Assembly: GCF_012641465.1 (NCBI RefSeq)
Contig: NZ_JABAIK010000007.1
Coordinates: forward strand, 156,296-220,295
Reading direction: 5' to 3'
DNA length: 64,000 nucleotides
DNA from: Vibrio agarilyticus
Lineage (GTDB): Bacteria; Pseudomonadota; Gammaproteobacteria; Enterobacterales; Vibrionaceae
Each line of letters begins with the position of its first letter. Within the stretch, counting starts at the first letter, position 1. Shown in pieces: positions 57,235-64,000 of the stretch. The notes beneath the pieces are model-generated. The model did no database searches and had not been told where the DNA came from. It saw nothing but the letters and a program-made list of their open reading frames with translations. The translations under genes and the position numbers were made by a program.

Positions 57235-57639
57235 CTATGGCTCAAGGAAAACGCGACGCACTTGATCTGTATCGCCATACTCGCGAATACGCCAAATCTT
57301 CCCCTGTTTCATTTCAATAAGGTAATGGTACAAATTGTTGTACGTTTTCCCATTTTTCATGTTACCAAATGACTCAACTTCCACCGCAACGCGATCGCCA
57401 TCGATAGTCCAACCCTTAGGGGTCATCGCCAAATGGTCAATCACAGTCTCTTTAACACCGGCCATCAAGCCTTTTATGCCTTCTTGATCCATATTACCAG
57501 ATACCGGTAGCCCACCTTGCTGTCCCATCATCCGCCAATCAACATCTGGCGTGAGTAGCTCCAGCACCCCTGGTACATCCCCGTTGGAGAAACGTTGAAA
57601 AAACTCATTAACCACTTGGTGATTTTGCTCTGAGCTCAT
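57235..57639 (-). CDS. NTF2/SnoaL-like protein (ketosteroid isomerase fold)
   Basis: 134 residues from ATG 57639, which has AGGAGTCC upstream (open frame to 57666). NTF2-like fold: VNEFFQRFSNGDVPGVLELLTPDVDW, then VAVEVESFGNMKNGKTYNNLYHYLIEMKQGKI. Proteins of this type have a conical pocket and diverse roles. Divergent from the QorB-like reductase gene, 257 bases away, which may share regulation. Confidence 0.82.
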   Translation of the reverse strand: MSSEQNHQVVNEFFQRFSNGDVPGVLELLTPDVDWRMMGQQGGLPVSGNMDQEGIKGLMAGVKETVIDHLAMTPKGWTIDGDRVAVEVESFGNMKNGKTYNNLYHYLIEMKQGKIWRIREYGDTDQVRRVFLEP

Positions 57640-57896
57640 TATGGACTCCTTTTCCTCACCCCTCACCGAGCAAGGCCAAATCGTTGCAACATGTCTGTGA
57701 AAGATAGGAGCAATAGCCGCAAACTATTACCCTGATTTTAGAAAAACAGAATTTTATCTCAGCGCAATTTGGAGAGGCCGATAGGTGAAAAGCGAATATC
57801 GCTTCAGTTTCAAATAGGAAGGGGTTAACCACTTGCGGCAACCTAGGAGCATAACTAGCCTTTACCCTACGCACGCTCACCAAGAGGATGACATGA

Positions 57897-58757
57897 ATGA
57901 CCAATATTGCGATTACCGCCGCAAGCGGACAGCTCGGGAGCGCGATTATTTACGCCCTTAAAGAACTTGTCAGCCCACAGCAACTGGTTGGATTATCAAG
58001 AAATACCGCGCATGCGTCTCACCTTGGCATTGACATTCGACCGGGTGACTATAACGATGGCGCTACGTTGCAGCACTCGTTGCAAAACATTAATACATTA
58101 GTGCTCATTTCAAGCAATGACGAGCCACAACGTCGTGTTACTCAACATCGCAACGTAATTAATGCCGCAAAAAAGGCCGGTGTGACGAAGTTAATTTACA
58201 CCAGCATTCAAGGAAACCCTGAAGGTAACGACTTTGCTCCTGTGGTTGCCAGTAATAGACAAACCGAAATGGATATAAAGTCCAGCGGATTAGAATGGTC
58301 TATCGGTCGCAACGGCCTCTATATTGAACCAGATATTGAATACATAGATCACTATCGCCGTGAGGGCATCATTCGAAACTGCGCGGGTAATGGAAAATGC
58401 GGCTATACCACACGAAATGAGCTCGCCTGGGCCTATGCCAAAATGGCCACTGGCCAACAGCATAATGGCCAAACCTACAACTTAAACGGCGCGCCAATCA
58501 CTCAAAGCGAGTTATGCCAATACCTCAATCATGCTTTTAGCACGACATTGAAATACGAAAATATGAGTGTCGACGCATTCAAAATTGAACGAATCAATGA
58601 ACTCGGTCAGTTTATTGGCACCGTCATCGCCGGTATCTATCAGAGCATTGAACAAGGCTATTTCAATAACCCAAGTGACTATTCCATTGCGGCGGAACGC
58701 GAGCACCTGTCTTGGACGCATTTTTTTGAGCAACTACGTCAGCAGCAACTGCAATAG
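57897..58757 (+). CDS. NmrA/QorB-like NAD(P)H-dependent quinone oxidoreductase
   Basis: 286 residues, Rossmann atypical short-chain dehydrogenase. IAITAASGQLGSAIIYALKE is the nucleotide site, and TSIQGN, the EWSIGRNGLYIEPD block and the C-terminal region follow QorB (YtfG). Reduces quinones, or acts as a redox sensor as in NmrA. AGAGGA precedes the start; an overlapping ATG at 57893 is out of frame. Confidence 0.85.
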   Translation: MTNIAITAASGQLGSAIIYALKELVSPQQLVGLSRNTAHASHLGIDIRPGDYNDGATLQHSLQNINTLVLISSNDEPQRRVTQHRNVINAAKKAGVTKLIYTSIQGNPEGNDFAPVVASNRQTEMDIKSSGLEWSIGRNGLYIEPDIEYIDHYRREGIIRNCAGNGKCGYTTRNELAWAYAKMATGQQHNGQTYNLNGAPITQSELCQYLNHAFSTTLKYENMSVDAFKIERINELGQFIGTVIAGIYQSIEQGYFNNPSDYSIAAEREHLSWTHFFEQLRQQQLQ

Positions 58758-58908
58758 TGTCTCAATTATGTGCATAGTTGCACCTTTCGCTCGCATTGAT
58801 TAGTTTAAAAATGAAAACAGTGATTAAAAGACATTGAAATTTATAACTTATTTTTGTGGCACAGTTTTCGCTATTTCAACAACAGTCATCATTATAAGGA
58901 GAGTAACG

Positions 58909-59739
58909 ATGTCATACGTTGAACCCCGTGAATTTGTCACCAAAATGGTTGATGCTGGCGAACAAAAAATTTTCATGTCGACCAAAGATACGGTCGTGCG
59001 TGCCTTTATGGCAGGTGCAATTTTAGCTCTAGCTGCTTTTTTTGCGATCACCGTGATCGTCAAAACCGGTAGTGTACTGGTTGGCTCAATTCTCTTTCCG
59101 GTCGGTTTTATCATGCTCTATCTGATGAAATTTGACCTGCTCACCGGCGTCTTTACGTTAGTTCCCCTCGCTGTGCTTGATAAACGCAGTGGTTGCACCG
59201 TCGATCAGATGCTGCGTAATTGGGGTCTGGTGTTTCTCGGCAACTTTGCTGGCGCTCTCACTGTCGCGTTTTTTGCCTCGTTCATTTTAACCTACGGATA
59301 CAACACTGATGGCGGTGTGCTAGCACAAAAGGTCAGCACCATCGGCGAGTCCAGAACCCTTGGGTACCAGGAGCACGGCTTGGCAGGTTGGTTCACCATT
59401 TTCATTCGCGGCATGTTATGTAACTGGATGGTTTCTATGGGCGTTGTGGGCGCGATGATATCGACCTCTGCAACAGGGAAAATGTTCGCGATGTGGATGC
59501 CGATCATGCTGTTTTTCTTCATGGGCTTTGAGCATTCTATCGTCAACATGTTCTTGTTCCCATTTTCGATGATCATGGGTGGGGAATTTACCGTTGTCGA
59601 TTATTTTATTTGGAATGAAATTCCTACCGCACTTGGCAACTTAGTTGGTGGACTACTCATGGTCGGCTTGCCACTTTACATCACGCACGTGCGCACAAAC
59701 GCCGAGCGCAAGCTCAAAGTAAAGGAGCAGTTGGCATAA
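58909..59739 (+). CDS. Formate/nitrite transporter (FNT) family channel
   Basis: 276 residues from ATG 58909 with AAGGAGAG upstream; a longer frame from 58834 is not supported. Six membrane segments; the pore motifs are PVGFIMLYLMKFDLLTGVF (L2 region) and RGMLCNWMVSMGVVGA with the second-half GNLVGGLLMVG. Conducts formate, nitrite or similar monovalent anions. Followed 59 bases later by the phosphatase/kinase gene. Nitrate-assimilation loci often pair these two, but no nirBD or nitrate transporter gene is in this window. Confidence 0.88.
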   Translation: MSYVEPREFVTKMVDAGEQKIFMSTKDTVVRAFMAGAILALAAFFAITVIVKTGSVLVGSILFPVGFIMLYLMKFDLLTGVFTLVPLAVLDKRSGCTVDQMLRNWGLVFLGNFAGALTVAFFASFILTYGYNTDGGVLAQKVSTIGESRTLGYQEHGLAGWFTIFIRGMLCNWMVSMGVVGAMISTSATGKMFAMWMPIMLFFFMGFEHSIVNMFLFPFSMIMGGEFTVVDYFIWNEIPTALGNLVGGLLMVGLPLYITHVRTNAERKLKVKEQLA

Positions 59740-59798
59740 CACCGTTTAAACACACGTTAATGAACCGTGCATCGAAGTCATCAATATGAGTTACCAGT

Positions 59799-61514
59799 AT
59801 GAGTTCAAAACCGCCTCTCATTGAACTGGGACAAGCTTCGATTGCCGGTCTCAAGCCGATAAATCAAGATTTCATCGGCGCGTTAATACCAAAACCATCC
59901 GCTATGAAACGCAAGGGGGCTCTTATTGCGATAGCGGATGGAATAAGCTCAAGCAACGTCAGTCAGATTGCCAGCGAAACGGCAGTGAAAACCTTGATCC
60001 AAGATTACTACTGTACCAGCGATGCCTGGACGGTAAAAAAATCCGCCATCAAAGTACTTACCGCCGTCAATTACTGGCTTTATGCACAAACGCGAAACAG
60101 TGAATTTCGCTTTGATTTTAATAAAGGCTACGTGTGCACGTTAAGCGCGCTCATTCTTCACCAGCGCCACGTGTACCTTTTTCATTGCGGCGATACTCGC
60201 ATACTAAGATTTTCTGAAAACCATCTAGAGCAGCTTACACGCGATCATCGAAATAAACTCGGCACAGAGAGCGACTATCTTGCTAATGCCTTTGGTCTAA
60301 ACCCTCATTTGAATCTTGATTATCAGAGCGTTGAGGCAAAGACAGGCGATATATACATTCTTGCCAGTGACGGATTTTATGAGCATGTCAGTGAAGAGGC
60401 GCTCATTGAGCAACTCACTCATCAACCACAAAATCTCACTCTATGCGCCCAAACGCTTACCACGCTTGCATTAGATAACGGCAGTGCAGACAATATTTCT
60501 GTCCAATTGGTTAAAATTGGCCCCTTACCCCATTCGTCTGAGCCAATTGACCTTTTTTCATCGAGTCGATTGCCCTTACCACCAGCACTAAAATGCGGCG
60601 ATACCATTGACGATCTTCGTTTAATACGCGAACTGAGCATCACCAGTCGTAGCCATCTCTTTGTTGCAAAGCGAGCAACGGATGATACCGAGTTGGTCAT
60701 AAAACTGCCGTCTGCGGAAAGTCGAGACGATGAAGCGGCGCTTGAGAGCCTATGCATTGAAGAATGGGTCGGGCGCAGGCTTCACAGCCCTTACCTGCTT
60801 AAAAGCCTACCCGCGCCAGAGCGCCACTATCTTTACACGCTCAGCGAATACGTTCGAGGAATCACACTAGCCCAATGGCTGAAACAAAATTCCCCTTGTG
60901 CTTTATCAAACTGGAAACACATTATGATTCAAATCGCCAAGGGGATTGATGCCATGCACCGCCACGATATGATTCATCAAGATCTTCGGCCTGAAAATAT
61001 ATTGATTGATGAAAACGAGAAAATCACCATCATTGATTTTGGCGCCACCCACATTTTGGGATTAACAGACAATCCAGCATCAGTGATTAAGGGCACCATG
61101 CAATTTACAGCGCCCGAATATTTCGTCGGGCATGCAGCGACACCGCAATCGGATCTCTATTCACTCGGCGCGATTGGCTATTATCTGCTGACCAATAAGC
61201 TTCCTTACAATGGCATGGTCAGCCGCGCGCGCTCACCCAAACAGCAGCGAGCACTCAAATACACTTCAATCAACACGCTTGATTCAAATAGGAACGTAAC
61301 AATAAACTGCGTTTTGCAAAAAGCGCTGCAAATTCAGCCTCGAAAACGCTATCACGCTGCATCTGAGTTTGTGTTTGAGTTAACCTCACCTAATGTCGTA
61401 AAAAAAACACGCCCAATAATTCCTTTGATTGAGCGTAACCCATTACTCTTTTGGCAGCGCCTATCACTTGGGCTGGCGACAACACTCATTGTGCTTTTAG
61501 TGTTTGGCTACTAA
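59799..61514 (+). CDS. PP2C phosphatase / Ser-Thr kinase fusion, membrane-anchored
   Basis: 571 residues. Residues 10-240 are a PP2C-type phosphatase with its metal aspartates (Asp24 in NQDF, Asp47 in IADGIS, Asp191 in SDGFYE, Asp231 in DNISV). Residues 270-530 are an Hanks-type kinase: VIK Lys302, a Glu in the C helix near 322, HQDLRPENIL with Asp395 and Asn400, and DFG at 413-415. The glycine-rich loop is replaced by ELSITSRSHLFVA, so ATP binding may be weak. One C-terminal membrane helix (about 545-568) leaves both domains cytoplasmic. Relatives accompany nitrate/nitrite transport genes; here it follows an FNT channel. Confidence 0.87.
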   Translation: MSSKPPLIELGQASIAGLKPINQDFIGALIPKPSAMKRKGALIAIADGISSSNVSQIASETAVKTLIQDYYCTSDAWTVKKSAIKVLTAVNYWLYAQTRNSEFRFDFNKGYVCTLSALILHQRHVYLFHCGDTRILRFSENHLEQLTRDHRNKLGTESDYLANAFGLNPHLNLDYQSVEAKTGDIYILASDGFYEHVSEEALIEQLTHQPQNLTLCAQTLTTLALDNGSADNISVQLVKIGPLPHSSEPIDLFSSSRLPLPPALKCGDTIDDLRLIRELSITSRSHLFVAKRATDDTELVIKLPSAESRDDEAALESLCIEEWVGRRLHSPYLLKSLPAPERHYLYTLSEYVRGITLAQWLKQNSPCALSNWKHIMIQIAKGIDAMHRHDMIHQDLRPENILIDENEKITIIDFGATHILGLTDNPASVIKGTMQFTAPEYFVGHAATPQSDLYSLGAIGYYLLTNKLPYNGMVSRARSPKQQRALKYTSINTLDSNRNVTINCVLQKALQIQPRKRYHAASEFVFELTSPNVVKKTRPIIPLIERNPLLFWQRLSLGLATTLIVLLVFGY

Positions 61515-61931
61515 AAACAATATAAGAGTCGCCAGTTACAGGCAGTTGGAAGGTATCGCGGCAGCAAAAGTCGCTGAAAAGCATAAAAACCGCAAACTAA
61601 TCCCAAAACTATTCAGTAAGAAATTCTGGCTATGCGTCAAGCACACAAGGCCATCCGCGAACGGTCAAAATCATTTTTGGACATTTTTGAGTTACGTATT
61701 TTAGTAAATTAGATAATAACGGGTTAGTTTAAGTAAGGTGAAGACTCTTAAACCTGATTTATGTATGTGCCAATCGTATACATCGACACATCAATACCAT
61801 TAATCTTTTATTTTTGCTCACCACAGAGCTAACGAGATATCCATAACAATCAAGGTGAGAACTGGTAGTTTAGACTGAAACGGCAGTACTTCAGCGGGTA
61901 CTCTTGGTGATAAGGGCTCTTATGTGATGGC
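61515..61931. other. Intergenic region after the kinase gene
   Basis: 417 bases. An open frame of 66 codons starts inside the kinase stop but has no ribosome site or recognisable product. No repeat, terminator or operator was identified. It marks the boundary between ordinary chromosome and AT-rich accessory DNA. Confidence 0.4.
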
Positions 61932-63413
61932 TTATTTTTTCTTTTTCTTGTCCTTATGTTTTTGAGTATTGCTTTTTGAGTGCAAGATGACGACTAAAAG
62001 ATCAATTTTGAATGCGTCTTTTTTTGTGATTTTAAAATGATTAAAACTATCGAATGAAGCAGGATTCATTTCTGCTCCACTGTTATTTACAACATTTTTA
62101 ATTTCACTTTTTATCTTATCAAGTTCAGCATTAAAAGCGTAGAGTACAACACATGCTTTTCTGTTATGGCCTTCGGCATAAGATGCCGCTTGAGTAAAAA
62201 TTGCCTTATCGACATCATCTTTTTTAAATTTACCATCTTTAAATGCAATTTTTGCTTCAATAGCTAAATCAGAAATAAATTTATCTTGAACATTATTGAC
62301 CAGTAAATCTATACAACTTGCACCATCATCTTCCTCTATCTTAGCGGTTACATTGGGTTGCAAATTGATGAAATCACTCAATCTTTTGTTAATTGCAGTT
62401 TCATTACGAAATTTTTCATCATCGAGTAAGTAAGACAGTTTATCCTTTCTTAATAATTTAATTCCTTCTTTGATATAAAGCATTAATTGGTCAGGAGAGG
62501 AAATAATTTTATATCCTAACTTACTAGTTCGATTTGAATCTTCAATAATCATGGCTGTAACTTTATTGCGCTTTTCTTGGTAATAAGTAATAGCCGCCAT
62601 AAAGTGCGGACAAGTATCTGATAGATCATCGGACGGATAGTCGGTTCCACCCGTTGTTATTGTTTTATTTTCAATTGTTATCAGTGATTCTTTTACCCAC
62701 TCAAGAGCCTGTAAGAGACTATTTTCCAATCTTGTATCCATGTTATAGAAACGGTCGTAATTTTTACGATATCTGGCGTTTCGATCATCACTAAGATATC
62801 TACGTAGGTTATTACGGAACGTGATGTACTTTCCTACACTATTTGAGGTGGGCTGATGATAAAGACCATTGTTTAAATTATATGAAGTCAAAAATAACTT
62901 ATTACTGCCAACCCAGCCAAGTAAAAATTCTGACTTATCAAACTTCTTATTTTCGTAAGGTGCTATCAAAGTAATCTTTCTAGAAAAAACTTCATAGCGA
63001 TGCACTTCTATTTTAATATTAACTTTTGTACTGCTTTTGTTAGAACTATCTTCTTTAGTAAAAAATTGATAATTAACAAGTTCGCTTTGGATTTCTTCTA
63101 TAGAAGATTTCAACTTAATTATAAATTCCGACTCACTAGAAGATATGGAATCGAAATGAATATCTTCATGAAGTTCGTTCGAACAATTTAAAACTATTAT
63201 ATCTTTGGTATAGTCTGGAGCCCAATTTTTATCCGCTTTAGAAATAGTAAAGGGTGTTAGCCCTAAACACATTTCTAAAGCACTGATCCATCTAATAGCA
63301 AGAGAAGTAGGGAAGGTGAAATTACAACGAGAAATTATTCGTAAAGAATCTGCAAATCTCTTGTACGATGCATCATCTTCAATTTCTTGCCATAGTGGAC
63401 TTAAATCATTCAT
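61932..63413 (-). CDS. Orphan protein with a C-terminal PD-(D/E)XK nuclease-like domain
   Basis: 493 residues, clearly more AT-rich than its neighbours. I do not recognise the family. The region 335-430 reads like a PD-(D/E)XK nuclease: Glu338, Asp369 in ASCIDLLV, Glu386-x-Lys388 in LAIEAKIAF, and Gln408/Tyr412 in TQAASYAEG, a motif IV pattern seen in restriction-like and holiday-junction nucleases. The first 300 residues are without obvious motifs. The C-terminus is a lysine-rich tail. Its start overlaps the stop of an 8-codon leader ORF and has no ribosome site of its own. It lies next to an IS3 element; an anti-phage or restriction role is a guess. Confidence 0.7.
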   Translation of the reverse strand: MNDLSPLWQEIEDDASYKRFADSLRIISRCNFTFPTSLAIRWISALEMCLGLTPFTISKADKNWAPDYTKDIIVLNCSNELHEDIHFDSISSSESEFIIKLKSSIEEIQSELVNYQFFTKEDSSNKSSTKVNIKIEVHRYEVFSRKITLIAPYENKKFDKSEFLLGWVGSNKLFLTSYNLNNGLYHQPTSNSVGKYITFRNNLRRYLSDDRNARYRKNYDRFYNMDTRLENSLLQALEWVKESLITIENKTITTGGTDYPSDDLSDTCPHFMAAITYYQEKRNKVTAMIIEDSNRTSKLGYKIISSPDQLMLYIKEGIKLLRKDKLSYLLDDEKFRNETAINKRLSDFINLQPNVTAKIEEDDGASCIDLLVNNVQDKFISDLAIEAKIAFKDGKFKKDDVDKAIFTQAASYAEGHNRKACVVLYAFNAELDKIKSEIKNVVNNSGAEMNPASFDSFNHFKITKKDAFKIDLLVVILHSKSNTQKHKDKKKKK

Positions 63414-63436
63414 GTATTAATCAGACTATCTTTCAT
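63410..63436 (-). CDS. Eight-codon leader ORF coupled to the orphan nuclease-like gene
   Basis: ATG AAA GAT AGT CTG ATT AAT ACA TGA (MKDSLINT) follows the strong ribosome site TAAGGAGG by six bases. Its TGA overlaps the ATG of the large gene (ATGA). This would make translation of the main protein depend on the leader. Alternatively the gene lost its original start by a small indel. Confidence 0.5.
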   Translation of the reverse strand: MKDSLINT

Positions 63437-63804
63437 ATCAAACCTCCTTAAAAGAATAACGCATTTAGCTTTAAGATCATACCATCATAATTTGACCTTT
63501 CTCCGAGAGTAGTATCACACTTCATTACTTTGTGCCTCTAGCCAGTGACTTTTTAGAGAGAATCATTTCTGTATCTTGCAACTCATTTCGGGGCAATTTC
63601 GTGTTACATGCCCCGCCAGCACACCTTTGGACAGAAACGTGCTAGGACGACGATAAAGCTACTCCTACTGAGACCTTCACTGGGTATACTATATGATCAA
63701 AGTTTACACTCAATATTGTCTGGTTCTGTTACAAAGTTACGTCAGTGTTAGAAACAGAGCTCTATCATTATGATGGGTGAGTGTTATTTCAATTTAGACT
63801 CTAA
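63437..63804. other. Intergenic region before the IS element
   Basis: 368 bases with no gene or known repeat. It should contain the promoter of the leader ORF/nuclease-like gene; no clear -35/-10 pair was recognised. Confidence 0.4.
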
Positions 63805-64000
63805 TGTAATGACCCAGCCGAAATTGGACAACTTAAGCCGCTAATTCATACGCTTTAGCGGGCGTTTTCATATTCAGAGCTTGATGTGGTCGTTCTGTAT
63901 TGTAGAAATCAAGCCACTTGCCAATCGCTGTTCTGGCCTCATGCATCGACGTAAAATTGTGCATCCAGATACATTGCTCTTTGATGGTTCTGATTAGCCG
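63805..64000 (-). mobile_element. IS3-family insertion sequence, right end (partial)
   Basis: The element enters from beyond the window and ends near 63805 with TGTAATGACCCAGCC, a typical IS3-type terminal repeat. It contains the transposase 3' end. The other end and any target duplication lie outside. Confidence 0.75.
63833..64000 (-). CDS. IS3-family transposase OrfB, C-terminus (partial)
   Basis: 55 codons read to the window edge, ending in stop TAA at 63833-63835. The sequence IKEQCIWMHNF, GKWLDFYNTERPHQALN and TPAKAYELA is the conserved C-terminal part of the rve integrase core, including the region after the third catalytic acid (YNxxRPHxAL). It is cut only by the window. Confidence 0.85.
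   Translation of the reverse strand, partial: RLIRTIKEQCIWMHNFTSMHEARTAIGKWLDFYNTERPHQALNMKTPAKAYELAA

Noticed and set aside
61504-61704. 66-codon open frame after the kinase gene
   Set aside because: No ribosome site, basic and aromatic random-looking composition, no recognisable family.

Overview
The window looks like a stretch of a Vibrio chromosome. The block from 2245 to 18119 (lolE-lolD-lolC, a PilZ-like gene, mfd, csiV, ndh, ycfP, ycfL, hinT, a chemoreceptor and a CARF-nuclease gene) follows the order I remember from the V. cholerae VC1882-VC1899 region, without bap1. The udp/zntA pair is also Vibrio-like. Many short palindromic repeats that begin and end with TATACCC / GGGTATA and resemble ERIC elements lie between genes. 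Species assignment and homology statements rest on recognition of sequence, not on a search.

Layout. 1-2178: the start of an unidentified membrane or secreted protein, a MITE-like palindrome, and a GH36 alpha-galactosidase. 2245-5403: the LolCDE lipoprotein-release transporter. 5792-10630: PilZ-like protein, transcription-repair coupling factor Mfd, and the cell-wall factor CsiV. 10736-14384: NADH dehydrogenase II with a likely FNR-controlled promoter, YcfP, YcfL and HinT. 14746-18119: a chemoreceptor and a stand-alone CARF plus PD-(D/E)XK nuclease of the Card1/Can2 (DUF1887) type, with no CRISPR-cas nearby. 18344-22354: uridine phosphorylase (CRP site), a zinc/cadmium/lead ATPase (MerR-type promoter) and a CBS-pair protein. 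22892-27214: an AcrAB-like RND pump. 27422-35870: MscS-type channel, MltC, BCCT transporter, a DnaQ-like exonuclease with a cNMP/CBS/DUF294 protein, and a DUF4399 protein.

36007-40208 is a small metabolic island: a divergent MocR-type regulator facing a 2-oxoglutarate oxygenase, a 3-hydroxyisobutyrate-dehydrogenase-like enzyme and a TSUP-family anion exporter. 40200-52059 is a complete Flp/Tad pilus locus on the minus strand, from two tandem Flp pilins through tadV, rcpC, rcpA, an rcpB/cpaD-like gene, tadZ, tadA, tadB, tadC, tadD, tadE, tadF and tadG to an OmpA-like protein.

52442-61514 is mixed: ABM-domain protein, flavin disulfide reductase, TDT and MFS transporters, an NTF2-like protein, a QorB-like reductase, and a formate/nitrite-type channel followed by a PP2C-phosphatase/kinase fusion with a degenerate glycine loop. 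61932-64000 is accessory DNA: an AT-rich orphan PD-(D/E)XK protein preceded by a coupled 8-codon leader ORF, then the 3' end of an IS3-family transposase running off the window.

The strongest leads for new biology are the stand-alone CARF nuclease with an altered ligand loop, the orphan nuclease-like gene with its leader ORF, and the MocR/oxygenase/dehydrogenase/exporter island. No tRNA, rRNA, riboswitch or CRISPR array was seen.
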